This document shows, one piece after another, positions 50,038 through 59,198 of a stretch of DNA of 64,000 bases (position 1 is the stretch's first letter; the number at the start of each line of letters is the position of its first letter). The position numbers and the translations under genes are program-made. The DNA is from Herbaspirillum sp. SJZ107 (GTDB lineage Bacteria > Pseudomonadota > Gammaproteobacteria > Burkholderiales > Burkholderiaceae_D). The stretch covers positions 1-64,000 of the forward strand of contig NZ_VFNH01000003.1 of the NCBI RefSeq assembly GCF_006715485.1. Direction: 5' to 3'. The notes beneath the pieces are model-generated. The model was given only the letters and a program-made list of their open reading frames with translations. It made no database searches and had not been told where the DNA came from.

Positions 50038-50103
50038 ATCAAAACCCGCGCCTTCGATACCGCGCCCCGGACGGGAGCGGTATCCGGCGCATCCCTCTTC
50101 TTC

Positions 50104-51060
50104 TCAACGAGGCTGGGTGTAGTTCACCGGCACCCAGCGGTATCCCTTGCCCTGCTCCACCAGATGGCCCAGCCCCGGGAACTGCAGGTGCGCGCCGGCC
50201 ACCAGTTCGCCCTCCCTGGCAGCGCCATCGAAGAACTGCTTGCGCGAAGCAAAGGCCGCCCTGGCATCGCTGTCGAAGCCGATCGTCACTTCGGGATTGT
50301 CAATCTGGACTTGCGCGACGTGGACCAGGTCGCCGATCAGGAGCAGCTTCTTGCCTCGGCTCTGGACCAGGTAGACCGTGTGGCCGGGCGTGTGCCCGGC
50401 GGCCGCCATGGCGCGGATGCCCGGCACCAGTTCGCCGTCGCGCTCGATCGCCTTGAACTTGCCGGCCTGGACGTACGGCGCCAGCGACTGCATGGCCGGC
50501 TGGAAGAAGCCTTTCTTGTCGGCCGCGGCCTGGCCGGCATTGGCCTGGCTCAGCCAGTACTCGCTGTCCGCCCTGGCGGCGCGCACGATGGCGTTCGGGA
50601 ACACGCGCCGGCCGTTGCTGGCCAGGCCGCCCACGTGGTCGGGGTGCAGGTGCGTGATGTAGACCTCGTCGACCTGTTCCGGCTGGTAGCCGGCGGCTTT
50701 CAGGTTGGCGGCCAGCTTGCCGAGGGTCGGCCCGAAGTAGGCGCCCGAGCCGGTATCGACCAGCACCAGCCTGGCCCCGGTATTGATCAGGAAGGCGTTG
50801 GTCGAGGTTTCCAGAGGCAGCGCCAGGAAATTCTTCTGCAGCGCCGCGCGCGTGGCCTCGGCCTTCTGTTGCAACAGCTGGTCCATCGGCAGGTCGGCGG
50901 TGCCGTCGCTCAGCGGCGTGATTTCGAAGTCGCCGAGTGTGATGCGAGCGTAGCCGGGCGCAGGGGTCTTCGCCAGCGGCGCGGCGGCCCGGGCGCATGG
51001 AATGAAGGCGGCCGTGGCAAAGGCGGCGGCCAGGAGCATGTGCTTGCGTTTGGTGGTCAT
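50104..51060 (-). CDS. exported MBL-fold metallohydrolase, copy 2
   Basis: 318 residues. The signal peptide (LLAAAFATAAFIPCARA) precedes the metal site H137-L-H139-P-D141-H142, AAAGHTPGHTVYLV and the aspartate of LLIGDLVHVAQV. Collinear with the copy at 37547 throughout. The partner-gene context differs: here it converges on the alpha/beta hydrolase. Substrate unknown. Confidence 0.9.
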   Translation of the reverse strand: MTTKRKHMLLAAAFATAAFIPCARAAAPLAKTPAPGYARITLGDFEITPLSDGTADLPMDQLLQQKAEATRAALQKNFLALPLETSTNAFLINTGARLVLVDTGSGAYFGPTLGKLAANLKAAGYQPEQVDEVYITHLHPDHVGGLASNGRRVFPNAIVRAARADSEYWLSQANAGQAAADKKGFFQPAMQSLAPYVQAGKFKAIERDGELVPGIRAMAAAGHTPGHTVYLVQSRGKKLLLIGDLVHVAQVQIDNPEVTIGFDSDARAAFASRKQFFDGAAREGELVAGAHLQFPGLGHLVEQGKGYRWVPVNYTQPR

Positions 51061-51194
51061 GGTGTCCTCGAAATGGAAAGTCGTCGTACCGGGGGTACGA
51101 TGGCGATGATCCGGCCTCGGGCACGGTGCGTCACTGGTCTCAAGTTATGGCGCGGGGCGCGCCATCCACGCATATAATCGGCGCTCGACCACCG

Positions 51195-51836
51195 ATGCAC
51201 ACTGCCATGCCGTCGCCCCTGCCTATCCGCGTCCTGATCGCCGACGACCACCCCCTGATGCTGGACGGGATCGCCAGATCGTTGCTGGCGCAGGGTGGCA
51301 TCGAGGTCGCCGCCCTGGCGCGCGACGGCAAGGAGGCGATCGCGCTGTTCGCGCGCCAGCGGCCCGATGTCTGCCTGCTCGACCTGCAGATGCCGGACCA
51401 CGATGGCTTCGAAGCGCTGCGCGGCATCCGCGCCCTTCAGCCGGACGCACGCCTGATCGTCCTGACCACCTACGGCGGCGACGCCCGGATCCAGGCCGCG
51501 CTCGATGCCGGCGCCGCGGCCTACCTGCTCAAGGATGCGCTCGGCGAGGAACTGGCGAACGCGGTCCGCCGCGTCCACGCCGGCGCGCACGTGTTCGGGC
51601 CGCAGGCGCGCGCGGACATGCACGGCCATTACGCCGCCGACCGGCTGTCGCCGCGCGAACTGGACGTGCTGCAGCTAGTCGCCGGCGGCCACACCAACCG
51701 CACGATCGGCGACATGCTCGGCATCAGCGAGCCGACCGTGAAGTCGCACATGAGCACGATCCTCGTGAAGCTCGGCGCCAACGACCGCACCCATGCCGTC
51801 ACCATGGCCGCCAAGCGCGGCTACATCAGCCTGTAG
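51195..51836 (+). CDS. NarL/FixJ-type response regulator paired with the propeller kinase
   Basis: 213 residues. Receiver (D17-D18, phosphoacceptor D63 in LLDLQMPD, Thr in VLTTYGG, K in YLLKDAL) and LuxR HTH (LSPRELDVLQLVAGG, ISEPTVKSHMSTILVKLGANDRTHAVT). Nearly the same HTH as the regulator at 57490, so both may read similar sites. ATG 51195 or 51207 is the start; neither has a clear SD. The propeller kinase begins 83 bases downstream on the same strand. Confidence 0.88.
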   Translation: MHTAMPSPLPIRVLIADDHPLMLDGIARSLLAQGGIEVAALARDGKEAIALFARQRPDVCLLDLQMPDHDGFEALRGIRALQPDARLIVLTTYGGDARIQAALDAGAAAYLLKDALGEELANAVRRVHAGAHVFGPQARADMHGHYAADRLSPRELDVLQLVAGGHTNRTIGDMLGISEPTVKSHMSTILVKLGANDRTHAVTMAAKRGYISL

Positions 51837-51919
51837 ATCACCGCGATTTAGTTCCTCCTTGCACTAGTCGGTAAGATAAAATTCGATACATCTCAGACAA
51901 CGTTCTCCAGGGAGACCAC

Positions 51920-54900
51920 GTGGCCGCACGCGTACTCCGTTTCACCGGCGTCCGGCGGCGCGTCCTGCTCCTGCCCGCGCTGCTGGCCGCTGCGCTGCAC
52001 CTGCCCGCCCGCCCGGCGGCCGCCGACCTCGTTCAGGCCACCGCGCGGCCGACGCTCGGCGACTACCACCACACGCGCTGGACGCTGGACGACGGCGCCC
52101 CGCCGGCGATCCTGGCCATGGCCCAGACCACCGACGGCTGGCTCTGGCTGGGCACCCTGGACGGCCTCTACCGTTTCGATGGCGTGCGCTTTTACCGCCA
52201 CCCGCTGCCGCCCGGCCTGGGCCTGAACCGCAACCTGATCCGCTACCTGCATGCCGGCCCGCGCGGCGAGCTGTACATCAGCCAGGCCGGCGAAGGCATC
52301 GCCGTCCTGCAGCCCGATGGCCGTATGCAGGAATTGCCCCCGGGGCCGGCCCGGGGCAGCATGGTCGACGCCGTGGCGGTCGACACCGACGGCAGCGTCT
52401 GGGTCGTCGCCAAGGGCATCTATCGCCTGCACGCGGGAAGCTGGCACACCGTCGAGACAGGCCCCGCGTGGTCGGCGCAGGACATGCGCAGTTTCATGCT
52501 CGACGCGCAGGGCCAGTTGTGGATCAGCCGGAACGGCAGTACCTGGCGTCTGAACCGGCGCAGCGGCCATTTCGAGCAGGTCCTGGCGCAGGGCGGCGAA
52601 CTGCTGCCCGCCCCCGACGGGCGCCTGTGGCTGATCTCCCCGGACGGCGTGCTGCGGCTGATGGCCGGGGGCGGCGGCGTCGGCGATCCCGCGCCCGCCC
52701 GCGCCGCCGAGTCGTTCGGCACCGGCCAGTTTGCGCCCGACGGCACGCTCTGGCTGCTGCAATGCCCGGAGCGTCCCTGTGTCCTGCCGGACGCCGCGCG
52801 CCGCCGGGAAACCGCCTACCGGGTCGGCCCGGCGCCAGGCGCCGCCACGCAGGACACGGTCCAGATGTCGGGCAAGAGTCCCAGCATGCTGATCGTGGAT
52901 CGCGAGGGCAATACCTGGATCGCCTCCGAAAACGGACTCGACCGGTTCCGCCGCAAACGCATCCTCCCCACCGGGCTGGCCGGGGATGGCATCGGCTACA
53001 GCCTGGCGTCCGATGCCGGCGGCCGGGTCTGGGCAGCGCATGCCGAAAGCGGCAAGCTGTGGCAGCTGCAGCCGGAGCGCGTGACGGAAGTACAGCCCAG
53101 GCACCCGCTGACCTTGCTGGCGCGCGATCCCGCCGGCCGATTGCTGTTTGGCGGCAGGCACGGCATCTGGCGCGAGAACGGCGGCGCGCCGCAGGAGATG
53201 CCGCTGCCGCCCGGCCCGGACGGCCGGCCGGTACCGAGGCGCATGCTGGGCATCCTGGACGACGGCAAGGTCCTGTGGACGGCTACGGTCGAGACCGGGC
53301 TGCTGGCCTGGCAGGACGGACGCTGGCATCTGTCGCAGGGTTTCAACATGCCGTCCAAGAAGATCTACCAGTCGGCCTTGGCGGGCCCCGGCCGGCTGTG
53401 GCTGGCCACCGGCGACGGCGAACTGTTTCACTACGACGTCGCCTCGAAGACCAGCCGCCCCCCGCTCGACATCCGCGCCCTCGGCATGACCGCGGCCATC
53501 TTTCCCGGCGCCGAGCTGGTGCTCAGCGGCGACAACGGCACCGGCGTGGTGCGCGGCGGCCACCTGGCCATGCTGCGCGCCGCCGATCCGGACGCCCTGC
53601 GCAACGTCTCCGGCCTGGTCACCACCGCCGACGGCGACCGCTGGCTGAACGGCGCCGCCGGCCTGGTGCACGTGCGCGCCGCCGACTGGCAGCGCAGCAT
53701 CGCGGATCCCGCGCTGGCGCTGCGCTACGAGGTGTTCGACGGCCTGGACGGCTATCCCGGCCGTGCCGTGTTCGAGAGCCGCCGCTACAGCGCCTGGAGC
53801 GCCGACGGCCGCACCCTGTGGCTGATCGCGACCGGCGGCGTGGTGCGGGTCGATACCGCGCACCTGGACCGCAACCGCGTCGCGCCCGTACCGGTCATCC
53901 TGTCGCTGGCGACCGACACGGCGGCCTACCGCGCCGACACCCCGGACCGCGCCCCACTGCGCCTGGCGCCCGGCACCGAGCGCTTCCGCGTCGACTTCAC
54001 CACGCCCTCGCTGCGCATGCCGGAGCGCGTGCGTTTCGAATACATGCTCGAAGGCGTGGACGCCCGGTGGCAGGATGCCGGCACCCAGCGTATGACCTCG
54101 TACACCAGCGTGAAGCCGGGCGACTATGTGTTCCGCCTGCGCGCCGTCAACGAAGACGGCGTGCGCAGCAGCGCGGATGCGGTCCTGAAGCTGAGCGTCG
54201 AGCCGATGGCGTGGCAGACCGGCTGGTTCAAGCTGCTCGCCGCCCTGCTGCTGGCGGGCGCGCTGGCCCTGGCCTACCGCTTGCGGGTGCGCTACCTGAC
54301 CCGGCGCCTGGCCGAACGCCTGAACGTCAGGATGGCCGAGCGCGAACGCATCGCGCGCACCCTGCACGATACGTTCCTGCAGACCGTGCAAAGCCTGCTG
54401 CTGCGCGTGGATGCGATCGCCGCCAGGCTGCCGCAGGACAGCGGGGTGCGGGGCGCGCTCGAAGAAGTCATCGGCCAGGCCGGCAGCGCCCTCGGCGAAG
54501 GCCGAGCCCAGCTCCAGGAACTGCGTTCCGGCGGCAACAATGAACTCGAAGACCTGCTGCACGACATCGTCGGGCAGCTGCGGGCGGTCCATGCCGGCAT
54601 CGTCATCGGCTTGCGCATCGACGGGCAGCGCCGCCCGATCGAGCCGGAGGTCGCGGTGGAAGCCGCCGCCATCGCGCGCGAAGCCCTGCACAATGCCTGC
54701 ATCCACGCCCAGGCCGGCCAGGTCCGCGCCCTGCTCGACTACGGCCCCGGCGTTCTGGCCTTGACCGTGGCCGACGATGGCCGCGGCATCGATGCCGAGG
54801 TGCTGCGCACGGGCGCCGCCAGGGGCCGCTGGGGCCTGGTCGGCATGCGCGAGCGGGCCCAGCGCATCGGCGCGCTGTTGAGCATCGCCGAGGGCAGCGA

Positions 54901-54955
54901 AGGCGGCACCGTCGTCAAGCTGAGTATCCCCGGGGGACGGGCATACGGCGCCTGA
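51920..54955 (+). CDS. propeller-type sensor histidine kinase
   Basis: 1011 residues. A signal peptide (VLLLPALLAAALHLPARPAAA), two-component beta-propeller repeats (about 45-660, e.g. ILAMAQTTDGWLWLGTLDGL), a Y_Y_Y domain (about 680-760), one TM helix (LLAALLLAGALALAYRL, about 773-790), and a HisKA_3/HATPase with H816 in RTLHDTFLQTVQSLL. Extracytoplasmic sensing, probably of a saccharide or small molecule as in other propeller kinases. GTG 51920 has GGGAG upstream. Pairs with the NarL-type regulator before it. Confidence 0.9.
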   Translation: MAARVLRFTGVRRRVLLLPALLAAALHLPARPAAADLVQATARPTLGDYHHTRWTLDDGAPPAILAMAQTTDGWLWLGTLDGLYRFDGVRFYRHPLPPGLGLNRNLIRYLHAGPRGELYISQAGEGIAVLQPDGRMQELPPGPARGSMVDAVAVDTDGSVWVVAKGIYRLHAGSWHTVETGPAWSAQDMRSFMLDAQGQLWISRNGSTWRLNRRSGHFEQVLAQGGELLPAPDGRLWLISPDGVLRLMAGGGGVGDPAPARAAESFGTGQFAPDGTLWLLQCPERPCVLPDAARRRETAYRVGPAPGAATQDTVQMSGKSPSMLIVDREGNTWIASENGLDRFRRKRILPTGLAGDGIGYSLASDAGGRVWAAHAESGKLWQLQPERVTEVQPRHPLTLLARDPAGRLLFGGRHGIWRENGGAPQEMPLPPGPDGRPVPRRMLGILDDGKVLWTATVETGLLAWQDGRWHLSQGFNMPSKKIYQSALAGPGRLWLATGDGELFHYDVASKTSRPPLDIRALGMTAAIFPGAELVLSGDNGTGVVRGGHLAMLRAADPDALRNVSGLVTTADGDRWLNGAAGLVHVRAADWQRSIADPALALRYEVFDGLDGYPGRAVFESRRYSAWSADGRTLWLIATGGVVRVDTAHLDRNRVAPVPVILSLATDTAAYRADTPDRAPLRLAPGTERFRVDFTTPSLRMPERVRFEYMLEGVDARWQDAGTQRMTSYTSVKPGDYVFRLRAVNEDGVRSSADAVLKLSVEPMAWQTGWFKLLAALLLAGALALAYRLRVRYLTRRLAERLNVRMAERERIARTLHDTFLQTVQSLLLRVDAIAARLPQDSGVRGALEEVIGQAGSALGEGRAQLQELRSGGNNELEDLLHDIVGQLRAVHAGIVIGLRIDGQRRPIEPEVAVEAAAIAREALHNACIHAQAGQVRALLDYGPGVLALTVADDGRGIDAEVLRTGAARGRWGLVGMRERAQRIGALLSIAEGSEGGTVVKLSIPGGRAYGA

Positions 54956-54995
54956 GGGTGTCCCCGCCCCCGCAGGCCGGCCGGGCCCGGCGCCA

Positions 54996-55277
54996 TCAGG
55001 CGGCACCGCTGGCCACTGCCGCGCGGCGCAAGAGCCTGCGCACATGCGTGCTGAAGAGGCATTTGCGCTTGCCTTGATGAAAGAACTCGTGAATGCCGCG
55101 CACGATATTTCCATCGATGAAGGTGACTTCGAAGCCGACCGGTTCGCACGCCGCCCGGTCGGCCCAGCGCGCCAGCACGCGGTCGGCCGCTTCGCATTCG
55201 GCCAGCAAGGCGGTCGCATGCGCCCGGTTCCACAAGCGGATGCGGAGAATCTCGGTCGGTGCGTCATCGGCGTCCAT
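54996..55277 (-). CDS. hypothetical protein, 93 residues
   Basis: Small basic/aromatic protein (ILRIRLWNRAHATALLAECEAADRVL, FEVTFIDGNIVRGIHEFFHQGKRKCLFSTHV) ending in an Arg/Ala helix; no signal, no motif I can name. CAGGGG six bases before ATG 55277 is a reasonable ribosome site, which with a solid codon bias supports a real gene. Converges on the propeller kinase and is divergent from the next kinase. Confidence 0.6.
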   Translation of the reverse strand: MDADDAPTEILRIRLWNRAHATALLAECEAADRVLARWADRAACEPVGFEVTFIDGNIVRGIHEFFHQGKRKCLFSTHVRRLLRRAAVASGAA

Positions 55278-55481
55278 GTTGTCCCCTGGTGGTTGACGGT
55301 CCCGGAAATGGTAGCGGGCGCCCTGGCGTCGATCCCGTATCGTTCGATCAGTAGCTGCGCGACAAAATTGCGTTTCGATACAACTATCGTATGAAAGCCC
55401 GCCGCAGCTTCGCCGCCATAATGCGACTGTTAGCGCCTAAACCCTGCGCTGAATCAACATCGCATCGATGGAAGCACGTAT

Positions 55482-57473
55482 ATGAGCCTGGCCCATAATG
55501 ATCTCTCGCAGCCGACTCTCGCGTTTCAACCGGGTCGGCCCGCCTCCGGCGCCACATGCCCGCACAGCGTCGGCGATGCGGCCTGCATGCAGGCCTTCGA
55601 ACGTCTGCGGGTGCTCGCGCCCGGCTTCTGGCAGACCCTGCCGGTCTGCGGCGCGGATACCATGCAGGGCTTCGATGCCGTGCTCGAGGCGGCGCTGTCC
55701 GCACCCACCGATGCCTTCCCCTATGCTGCCATCGCGGCCGAAGCCGAGCGTGCGCTCGGCCGCGGCCTGCGCGGCGCGACGCCGGTGGCCCTGCTCCTGC
55801 TGGCCGCCCTGGCGCTCGGCCGCGAAGGCACCGGTGCGCGGGCGCTGGCCGGGACGGCACGCGAGATCGCGGCCAGGCTCGGCGAACGTACCCGGCACAC
55901 GGTGCAGACCCTGCACGCGGCGCTGATCGGCCCGTTCGGCGGCGCGCCGGAGCAGGCTGCCGCCGACCTTGCCGCGCTGTGCGAAGCCGAGACCGGGCCC
56001 GCCTGCGCCCATCTGTACCTGGCCGGCAACGGTCTCATCGCGGGCATGGCCTTGCCCAAGATGACGCGCCATGTGGAACGGGCGGCCGGCTTGCCGCCGG
56101 CGGACGCCCATGTCGCCGCACTGCACGCCGAACTGGCGGCCCGCGCGCTGCTGCTGCGCGGCCTGGCGCAGGAGCAGCCCCTGCCCGCCGTCGAGATGCC
56201 GGTGCCGGCCGCGCAGCGCGCACGGTTCGGCGTCTGGATTACCCGCCTGCAGGCCACCATGTATCGCGGCGAGCATGCCGCGGCCCTGCAGGCGGCGGCA
56301 CAGGCCGAAGCCTTGAACGGCCCGCTGCTGCCGGTCGGCGACCGCACGGTGCTGCACCTGTTCGCGGCGCTGGCCCTGGCGCCGTCGAACGATCCCGCAA
56401 CATGCGCACGGCTCGCGCTGCACTGCGCGGCCCTGCGCCGCCTGGCGCGCCAGTTGCCCGCCTGCGCCCGCGTCCTGGTGCAGTGCGCGGATGCGGCATG
56501 CGCCCGCCATGATGGCTGCCAGCTGGATGCGCTGCGCGGCTTCGAGGGCGCCGCCGCAGCCGCTGCCAGCCATGACCTGCATGGACTCGCGGCCCTGGCC
56601 TGGGAGCAGGCGGCGCAGCAGGCCCAGGCCTGCGGCCTGGGCGCGGCGGTGCTGCATTACCGGCGCCAGGCCCTGGCCAGTTGCGCGCAATGGGGCGCCG
56701 GCGGCCGCGCCGCGGCCCTGCGCCGGGCCTGGGGCATGGAAGCCGATAGCGACGGCGGCGCCGAGCGCGATCGCGCCCTGCCTGGGGTCGGCGAACTCGG
56801 GATGTCGATCGCGCACGAGGTCAACCAGCCGCTGGCAGCGATATCGCTGCATGCGGCGGCGGCCCGCAAATGGCTGCGCCGGCCCGAGCCGGATATCGAG
56901 CGCGCCCTGTCGTCGCTGTCGCTGATCGGCGAAGCAGGCCGGCATGCGGGCGACATCGTCCGCAGCATCCAGCGCATGGCCTCGCGCAAGGAACAGGAGA
57001 TGGGCAGCGTGGCACTGGACCAGGCCATCGCCGACACCCTGCGCCTGCTGCACCGGCGGCTGCGCAAGCACGGGATCGAGGTCGAGCTGGCGCTCGGCCT
57101 GGGCGAGCGCGCCATCCACGCCAGCCGCGTCCAGCTGCAGCAAGTGCTTACCAACCTGGTGGTCAACGCCATCGAGGCGCTTGCAGGGGGTTCCCCGGGC
57201 GGCGATGCGCGCCGGATCCGCATCGCATCGCGCCCCCACGGCGAGCACGAGGTCGAGATTGCCGTGGCCGACAACGGCCCCGGCATCGCCCCCCAGCATG
57301 CGGACCGCGTGTTCGGCAGCATGTTCAGTACCAAGCCCGACAGCACCGGCATGGGCCTGTCGATCAGCCTGGCGATCGTGCGTGCGCATGGCGGGCATAT
57401 CGAATACGAACCCTGCGCACCGCATGGCGCCTGCTTCCGTTTCCGCCTGCCGGTACAATCCAGCCATCCATGA
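55482..57473 (+). CDS. soluble histidine kinase with helical sensor region
   Basis: 663 residues, no signal or TM segment. The first about 430 residues are Ala/Leu-rich amphipathic helices, TPR-like in appearance, with no recognisable sensor domain. The kinase has H445 in AHEVNQPLAAISL, N-box LTNLVVNAIEAL, ADNGPGI and GMGLSISLAIV. This H-box class is the same as that of the giant hybrid kinase (44209), whose helical repeats it also resembles; possibly a sensor-stripped descendant. The partner regulator starts 17 bases downstream. Confidence 0.85.
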   Translation: MSLAHNDLSQPTLAFQPGRPASGATCPHSVGDAACMQAFERLRVLAPGFWQTLPVCGADTMQGFDAVLEAALSAPTDAFPYAAIAAEAERALGRGLRGATPVALLLLAALALGREGTGARALAGTAREIAARLGERTRHTVQTLHAALIGPFGGAPEQAAADLAALCEAETGPACAHLYLAGNGLIAGMALPKMTRHVERAAGLPPADAHVAALHAELAARALLLRGLAQEQPLPAVEMPVPAAQRARFGVWITRLQATMYRGEHAAALQAAAQAEALNGPLLPVGDRTVLHLFAALALAPSNDPATCARLALHCAALRRLARQLPACARVLVQCADAACARHDGCQLDALRGFEGAAAAAASHDLHGLAALAWEQAAQQAQACGLGAAVLHYRRQALASCAQWGAGGRAAALRRAWGMEADSDGGAERDRALPGVGELGMSIAHEVNQPLAAISLHAAAARKWLRRPEPDIERALSSLSLIGEAGRHAGDIVRSIQRMASRKEQEMGSVALDQAIADTLRLLHRRLRKHGIEVELALGLGERAIHASRVQLQQVLTNLVVNAIEALAGGSPGGDARRIRIASRPHGEHEVEIAVADNGPGIAPQHADRVFGSMFSTKPDSTGMGLSISLAIVRAHGGHIEYEPCAPHGACFRFRLPVQSSHP

Positions 57474-57489
57474 ACCTCCCTTCACAAGC

Positions 57490-58104
57490 ATGATCCGCAT
57501 CCTGATTGCCGACGACCACCCGATGATGCGCGAGGGGATCGCCGCCACCCTGCAGGCCCAGGGCGACATGGAAATCGTCGGCATCGCCGCCAACGGCGAG
57601 GAAGCGATCGCGCAGTTCGCGCGCCACCGCCCGGACGTCTCGCTGCTCGACCTGCAAATGCCGGTGAAGGATGGACTCGAGGCCATCGTCGGCATCCGCG
57701 CGCTCCACGCCGATGCCCGCATCGTCGTGCTGACTACCTTCAGCGGCGATGCCCGCGTGATCGGCGCGCTCAAGGCCGGCGCCAAGGCCTACCTGCTGAA
57801 GGACGTGCCGGGCGACGAACTGGCCGAGACGGTCCGCCGCGTGTACACGGGCTCCAGCGTGGTCGCCCGCATCGCCCAGCAGGAGGTCGACCATCACAGT
57901 CCTGCCGACAAGCTGTCGGCGCGCGAGCTGGACGTACTGCGGCTGGCGGCAAACGGCAATTCGAATCGCGCGATCGGCGAGATCCTCAGCATCAGCGAGC
58001 CGACCGTCAAGACCCATATGAGCACCATCCTGGTCAAGCTGGGCGCGAGCGACCGCACCCACGCGGTCACGCTGGCCCTGAAGCGCGGCTACATCAGCCT
58101 CTAG
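57490..58104 (+). CDS. NarL/FixJ-type response regulator paired with the soluble kinase
   Basis: 204 residues. Receiver (D8-D9, phosphoacceptor D54 in LLDLQMPV, Thr in VLTTFSG, K in YLLKDVP) and LuxR HTH (LSARELDVLRLAANG, ISEPTVKTHMSTILVKLGASDRTHAVT). Same strand and 16 bases after the kinase stop. Highly similar to the regulator at 51195, consistent with duplication of the regulator module. A terminator-like hairpin follows. Confidence 0.92.
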   Translation: MIRILIADDHPMMREGIAATLQAQGDMEIVGIAANGEEAIAQFARHRPDVSLLDLQMPVKDGLEAIVGIRALHADARIVVLTTFSGDARVIGALKAGAKAYLLKDVPGDELAETVRRVYTGSSVVARIAQQEVDHHSPADKLSARELDVLRLAANGNSNRAIGEILSISEPTVKTHMSTILVKLGASDRTHAVTLALKRGYISL

Positions 58105-58125
58105 GCAGGACACCGAGGCGGCCCG

Positions 58126-58163
58126 GCCTGGCCTTTTAGCCGGGGCCAGGCGCGGCCTTTCTT
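58126..58163 (+). terminator. probable terminator after the kinase-regulator pair
   Basis: GCCTGGCC (58126-58133) with GGCCAGGC (58144-58151), 10-base loop; a T-rich segment (CCTTTCTTTC) follows within ten bases. It ends the soluble kinase operon ahead of the exported hydrolase gene. Moderate only, because the U-tract is interrupted. Confidence 0.5.
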
Positions 58164-58224
58164 TCTACACTGGGCCAGCCCTGCAGATCGTCGGCAGGTT
58201 TCATCCCTCCTGAAAGGACCCGTC

Positions 58225-59187
58225 ATGTCGAACCAACCTTCCCTGTCGCGACGCTCGCTGCTGGCCGGCGCCGCCACCTCCGCCATGGGCGCTGGCCTGG
58301 CCGTTGCCGGCAGCAGCAGCGCCGCGGCAGCCAAGCCGCCCGCGGCCAGCCCCGGCGCCCGCGCCGGCAACTTCCTGACGGTGGCCGACGGCACCGTCAT
58401 CCATTACAAGGACTGGGGCAGCGGCCAGCCGGTCGTGTTCAGCCACGGCTGGCCGCTCCAGGGCGACGCCTGGGAAGACCAGATGTTCTTCCTGGCCTCG
58501 CACGGCTACCGCGTGATCGCCCACGACCGCCGTGGCCACGGCCTGTCGAGCCAGCCCTGGAACGGCAACGACATGGACCACTATGCCGACGACCTGGCGG
58601 CGCTGATGAACCACCTCGACCTGAAGAATGCGGTGCTGGTCGGCCACTCGACCGGCGGTGGCGAGGTCGCCCACTACCTCGGCCGCCACGGCAGCAAGCG
58701 CGTGGCCAAGGCGGTGCTGGTAGGCGCCGTGCCGCCGCAGATGGTGAAGTCGCCGACCAACCCGGGCGGGTTGCCGATGGACGTGTTCGACGGCATCCGC
58801 AAGTCGGTGGTCGAGGACCGCTCGCAGTTCTTCATGGACCTGAGCATGCCCTTCTACGGCTACAACCGACCGGGCGCCAAGCCCTCGCAGGGCGTACGCG
58901 ACACCTTCTGGGCCCAAGGCATGCAGTGCGGGATCAAGAACGCCTACGACTGCATCAAGCAGTTCTCGGAAGTGGACTACACGCCCGACCTGAAGAAGAT
59001 CGACGTGCCGGTGCTGGTGGTGCATGGCTCGGACGACCAGATCGTCCCGATCGATGCCGCCGGCCGTGCCTCGGCGAAGATCATCAAGAACGCCAAGCTG
59101 CTGGTCTACGAAGGCGCACCGCACGGCCTGCCGACCACCCACAAGCACCGCCTCAACGAAGACCTGCTGGCCTTCATCAAGGCGTAG
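58225..59187 (+). CDS. Tat-exported alpha/beta hydrolase, haloperoxidase-like, copy 2
   Basis: 320 residues. A twin-arginine signal (S8-R-R-S-L-L, then AGAATSAMGAGLAVAG) marks export of a folded protein. The mature part has HGWPLQGD, GHSTGGGE (nucleophile near 142), VHGSDDQIVP and GAPHGLPTTH, and follows copy 1 over its entire length. It lies 11 bases from the convergent amidohydrolase copy 2. Substrate unknown. Confidence 0.9.
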   Translation: MSNQPSLSRRSLLAGAATSAMGAGLAVAGSSSAAAAKPPAASPGARAGNFLTVADGTVIHYKDWGSGQPVVFSHGWPLQGDAWEDQMFFLASHGYRVIAHDRRGHGLSSQPWNGNDMDHYADDLAALMNHLDLKNAVLVGHSTGGGEVAHYLGRHGSKRVAKAVLVGAVPPQMVKSPTNPGGLPMDVFDGIRKSVVEDRSQFFMDLSMPFYGYNRPGAKPSQGVRDTFWAQGMQCGIKNAYDCIKQFSEVDYTPDLKKIDVPVLVVHGSDDQIVPIDAAGRASAKIIKNAKLLVYEGAPHGLPTTHKHRLNEDLLAFIKA

Positions 59188-59198
59188 GCAATGCGAGA

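Noticed and set aside
50056..50084. GATACCGC/GCGGTATC hairpin between the hydrolase and the MBL gene
   Set aside because: 8-bp arms without a following U-run; could be a terminator between convergent genes but not supported enough to list.
51893..55267. 1124-codon minus-strand frame opposite the propeller kinase
   Set aside because: Antisense of a gene with clear propeller, Y_Y_Y and kinase motifs.
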